Source: a virus. Taken from it: a DNA stretch of 23,641 nt. Both the position numbers and the translations under genes were made by a program. Position 1 is the stretch's first letter. Every line of letters starts with the position of its first letter. Of this stretch, positions 22,100 to 23,641 are shown piece after piece. A model generated the notes under the pieces. The model saw only the letters and a program-made list of their open reading frames with translations. It was not told the origin of the DNA and did not search any database. The stretch lies in IMG/VR virus record IMGVR_UViG_3300034156_000072, positions 1 through 23,641 of that record, one strand, 5' to 3'.

Positions 22100-23641
22100 G
22101 TGCCTCTTGGGTCAGGAACACTCAATCTCGGCGGGCCGGTCGGCACCGGGCGCCTCGATTTAGGAGCGACGGATAACGACCGGAAAGTCACCGTCCAGGG
22201 CAAGACGCGTCCGCCGCAGTTGGCGGTCGCTGCATACCGAGTTCCGGCCGTCGTCGTCGCTGGCAAAACGCGCTCCCCGCGTCTGTCCGGTGCGCTCGGA
22301 CAAATCGAACCGGTCCGGGTTGCAGAAACCACCCATCCTCCCCAGTTGTCCGGGACGGTGCGCGACGTGCGGCAGGTGCGGCTGTACGCGCGCACCCAAG
22401 CGCCCCGCAGCTTTACGTCGGTCGCCTACGATCCCAACCTGCTGTCCGATGTTGTAGCCCTGCGCGAGACATCCTGGCGCGGCGCCGCGACGGTGGGCGC
22501 CCCCGCGGTCGAGCAATTCCGTGGCTCCATGCCGGTCCACTGTGGCACGGTAGCGTCGTTCGCGAGCGCCCCCCTGGCCGCCGCCGGGAGCGTTTCATCC
22601 TGGCACCAAGCGCTGACGCGCTCGTCGATCTCGGTGTCCGCGTTTCGCGCGGCGGGCCCGGCCCCCGGAGGGGTGGCGGCCTATTGGGTATCCTCCGACC
22701 GGGCGGTTGCCGGGTCGGGCGCGTCGTGGCGGCCGGGACGGTCGAGCGCTTATGGTGTCCCCACAACGTGGCTGCGCGGCATGCCTCTCGTTGCCGCGCC
22801 GCTCGCGGGATCGTGGCGCGCGGGCGGTCCCGTCTCCCGCGGGTTGTTCCTCGACTTCAAGAAAGCCGGGTTCCTTCCGGTCTCGCTGTTCGGAAGCTGG
22901 CGTTATGCGCAGCTCTGCCTGTACGTACGTCGCCGCCCGCCGCCCCCCGAGCCGCCCGGCCCCTGGGAGCCCAACTGGACCGCCCGGCTCTGCCTCGGCT
23001 ATCCGCTCACCGGGGGCCGACTCGATCTCGGAGTCGTCGGGTGCGCGTTCGTCCTCGCCGCCCACATCCCGCGCCAGAGGAGCTACCTCGTGCTGCATGC
23101 CATCTCCCTCGTCCGCCTCCCGGACCGCCTCCCCATCGAACATGCCTCCCTATCGGTCTTGCTCGATGCCGACTCCTGGGCTTGGAAGTGGTCCGGGACG
23201 CTCCTCGGGCGCACGGCCCTGGAAGCCGTCCAGGCCTCGGCATCCGGGGTTCCGGTGGTCCTGGAGGCATCGATCGACGCCCACGTCTGGCACCTCTTGG
23301 TCGAGGACTGGGCGGAGGACCGCACCCACGCCACCCGGCGCATCGCGGCCAGCGGTCGCGGGCTCACCGCCTGGCTGTCCGATCCCTCGGAGCTCCCCCA
23401 ATCCGGCGTCCTGGGCGAGGCCCGCAGCGTCCAGCAAGCCCTGACCGAACGCTTGCCGTTCGGCGCCGGGTGGACCCTGACCTTCGCGCCCGGCACCCCC
23501 GATTGGCTTCTGCCGGCGGGCGCCTGGAGCTGGCAAAACGCCACCCCCATCCAAGCCATGCACGCCGCCGCCGCGGAGGTCGGGCTCGTCATCGTGCCCG
23601 CCATGGCCGCCAAGGCGCTCACCGTGCAACCGCGCTACCCC
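22100..23641 (+). CDS. Tail hub/baseplate protein, 3'-truncated by window end
   Basis: A reading frame of 514 codons that stays open to the last base, starting at GTG with CGGGAG about 8 nt upstream. The N-terminal 290 residues hold irregular strands with repeated GAL/GTL patterns and an early GTGRLDLGA motif. From about residue 295 the sequence has the conserved tail-hub layout: GGRLDLGVVGCAF, SLVRLPDRLPI, LDADSWAWKWSGTLLG, AASGRGLTAWLSDPSELP, GWTLTFAPGTPDWLLPAGAWSW, TPIQAMHAAAAEVGL, ending at VQPRYP, which in relatives continues with more residues. It is likely the central hub at the tail tip. The second half is absent because the window stops. Confidence 0.85.
   Translation, partial: MPLGSGTLNLGGPVGTGRLDLGATDNDRKVTVQGKTRPPQLAVAAYRVPAVVVAGKTRSPRLSGALGQIEPVRVAETTHPPQLSGTVRDVRQVRLYARTQAPRSFTSVAYDPNLLSDVVALRETSWRGAATVGAPAVEQFRGSMPVHCGTVASFASAPLAAAGSVSSWHQALTRSSISVSAFRAAGPAPGGVAAYWVSSDRAVAGSGASWRPGRSSAYGVPTTWLRGMPLVAAPLAGSWRAGGPVSRGLFLDFKKAGFLPVSLFGSWRYAQLCLYVRRRPPPPEPPGPWEPNWTARLCLGYPLTGGRLDLGVVGCAFVLAAHIPRQRSYLVLHAISLVRLPDRLPIEHASLSVLLDADSWAWKWSGTLLGRTALEAVQASASGVPVVLEASIDAHVWHLLVEDWAEDRTHATRRIAASGRGLTAWLSDPSELPQSGVLGEARSVQQALTERLPFGAGWTLTFAPGTPDWLLPAGAWSWQNATPIQAMHAAAAEVGLVIVPAMAAKALTVQPRYP

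Overview
The window is the late structural region of a tailed phage or prophage of the siphovirus type, read almost entirely on the + strand. It is GC-rich with strongly GC-biased codon third positions, and gene starts often overlap the preceding stop (TAATG, ATGA). This suggests a high-GC proteobacterial host. A purple sulfur or related gammaproteobacterium is plausible, but nothing here proves it. No integrase, repressor or host flank is present, so phage versus prophage cannot be decided.

Layout: DNA packaging (small terminase 72-623, GpA-type large terminase 502-2625, Mor-like HTH protein 2629-2862). Then an accessory block of a small CSCxMCGN protein (2966-3178) and a minus-strand TumE-like toxin/HTH antitoxin pair (3188-3821) with its own promoter and operators. 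Then the head: portal-upstream protein, lambda-type portal, fused prohead protease-major capsid, decoration-like protein and head-tail connector (3990-8949). Tail completion proteins follow (8951-10682), then M15 endolysin and holin-like genes (10682-11706), major tail protein, a 58-residue Cys-rich protein, two small tail genes and the tape measure (11903-16437). Last come a 1186-residue tail-tip protein, a lower-GC receptor-binding-like module (20056-21661) and a tail-hub protein that runs off the window end (22100-23641).

The unusual content is in the gaps between late genes. Three of them hold CRISPR-repeat look-alikes with no cas genes nearby. A 3-repeat array at 11720-11881 resembles subtype I-E repeats, with a 29-nt unit and a first spacer of exactly 32 nt. 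Two single 32-nt repeats resemble subtype I-C, at 8049-8080 (minus strand) and 13682-13713 (plus strand). Two of the spacer-like segments can be read as diverged copies of phage genes. Spacer 1 of the I-E-like array, read antisense, encodes a near copy of the first ten residues of the major tail protein, whose gene starts 122 nt downstream. The segment beside the minus-strand I-C-like repeat encodes a near copy of residues 50-60 of the decoration-like protein encoded just downstream. The differences are mostly synonymous. This fits virus-borne mini-CRISPR arrays aimed at related phages, possibly combined with RNA anti-CRISPR (repeat mimicry) function. I infer that the host or its competitors use I-E and I-C systems.
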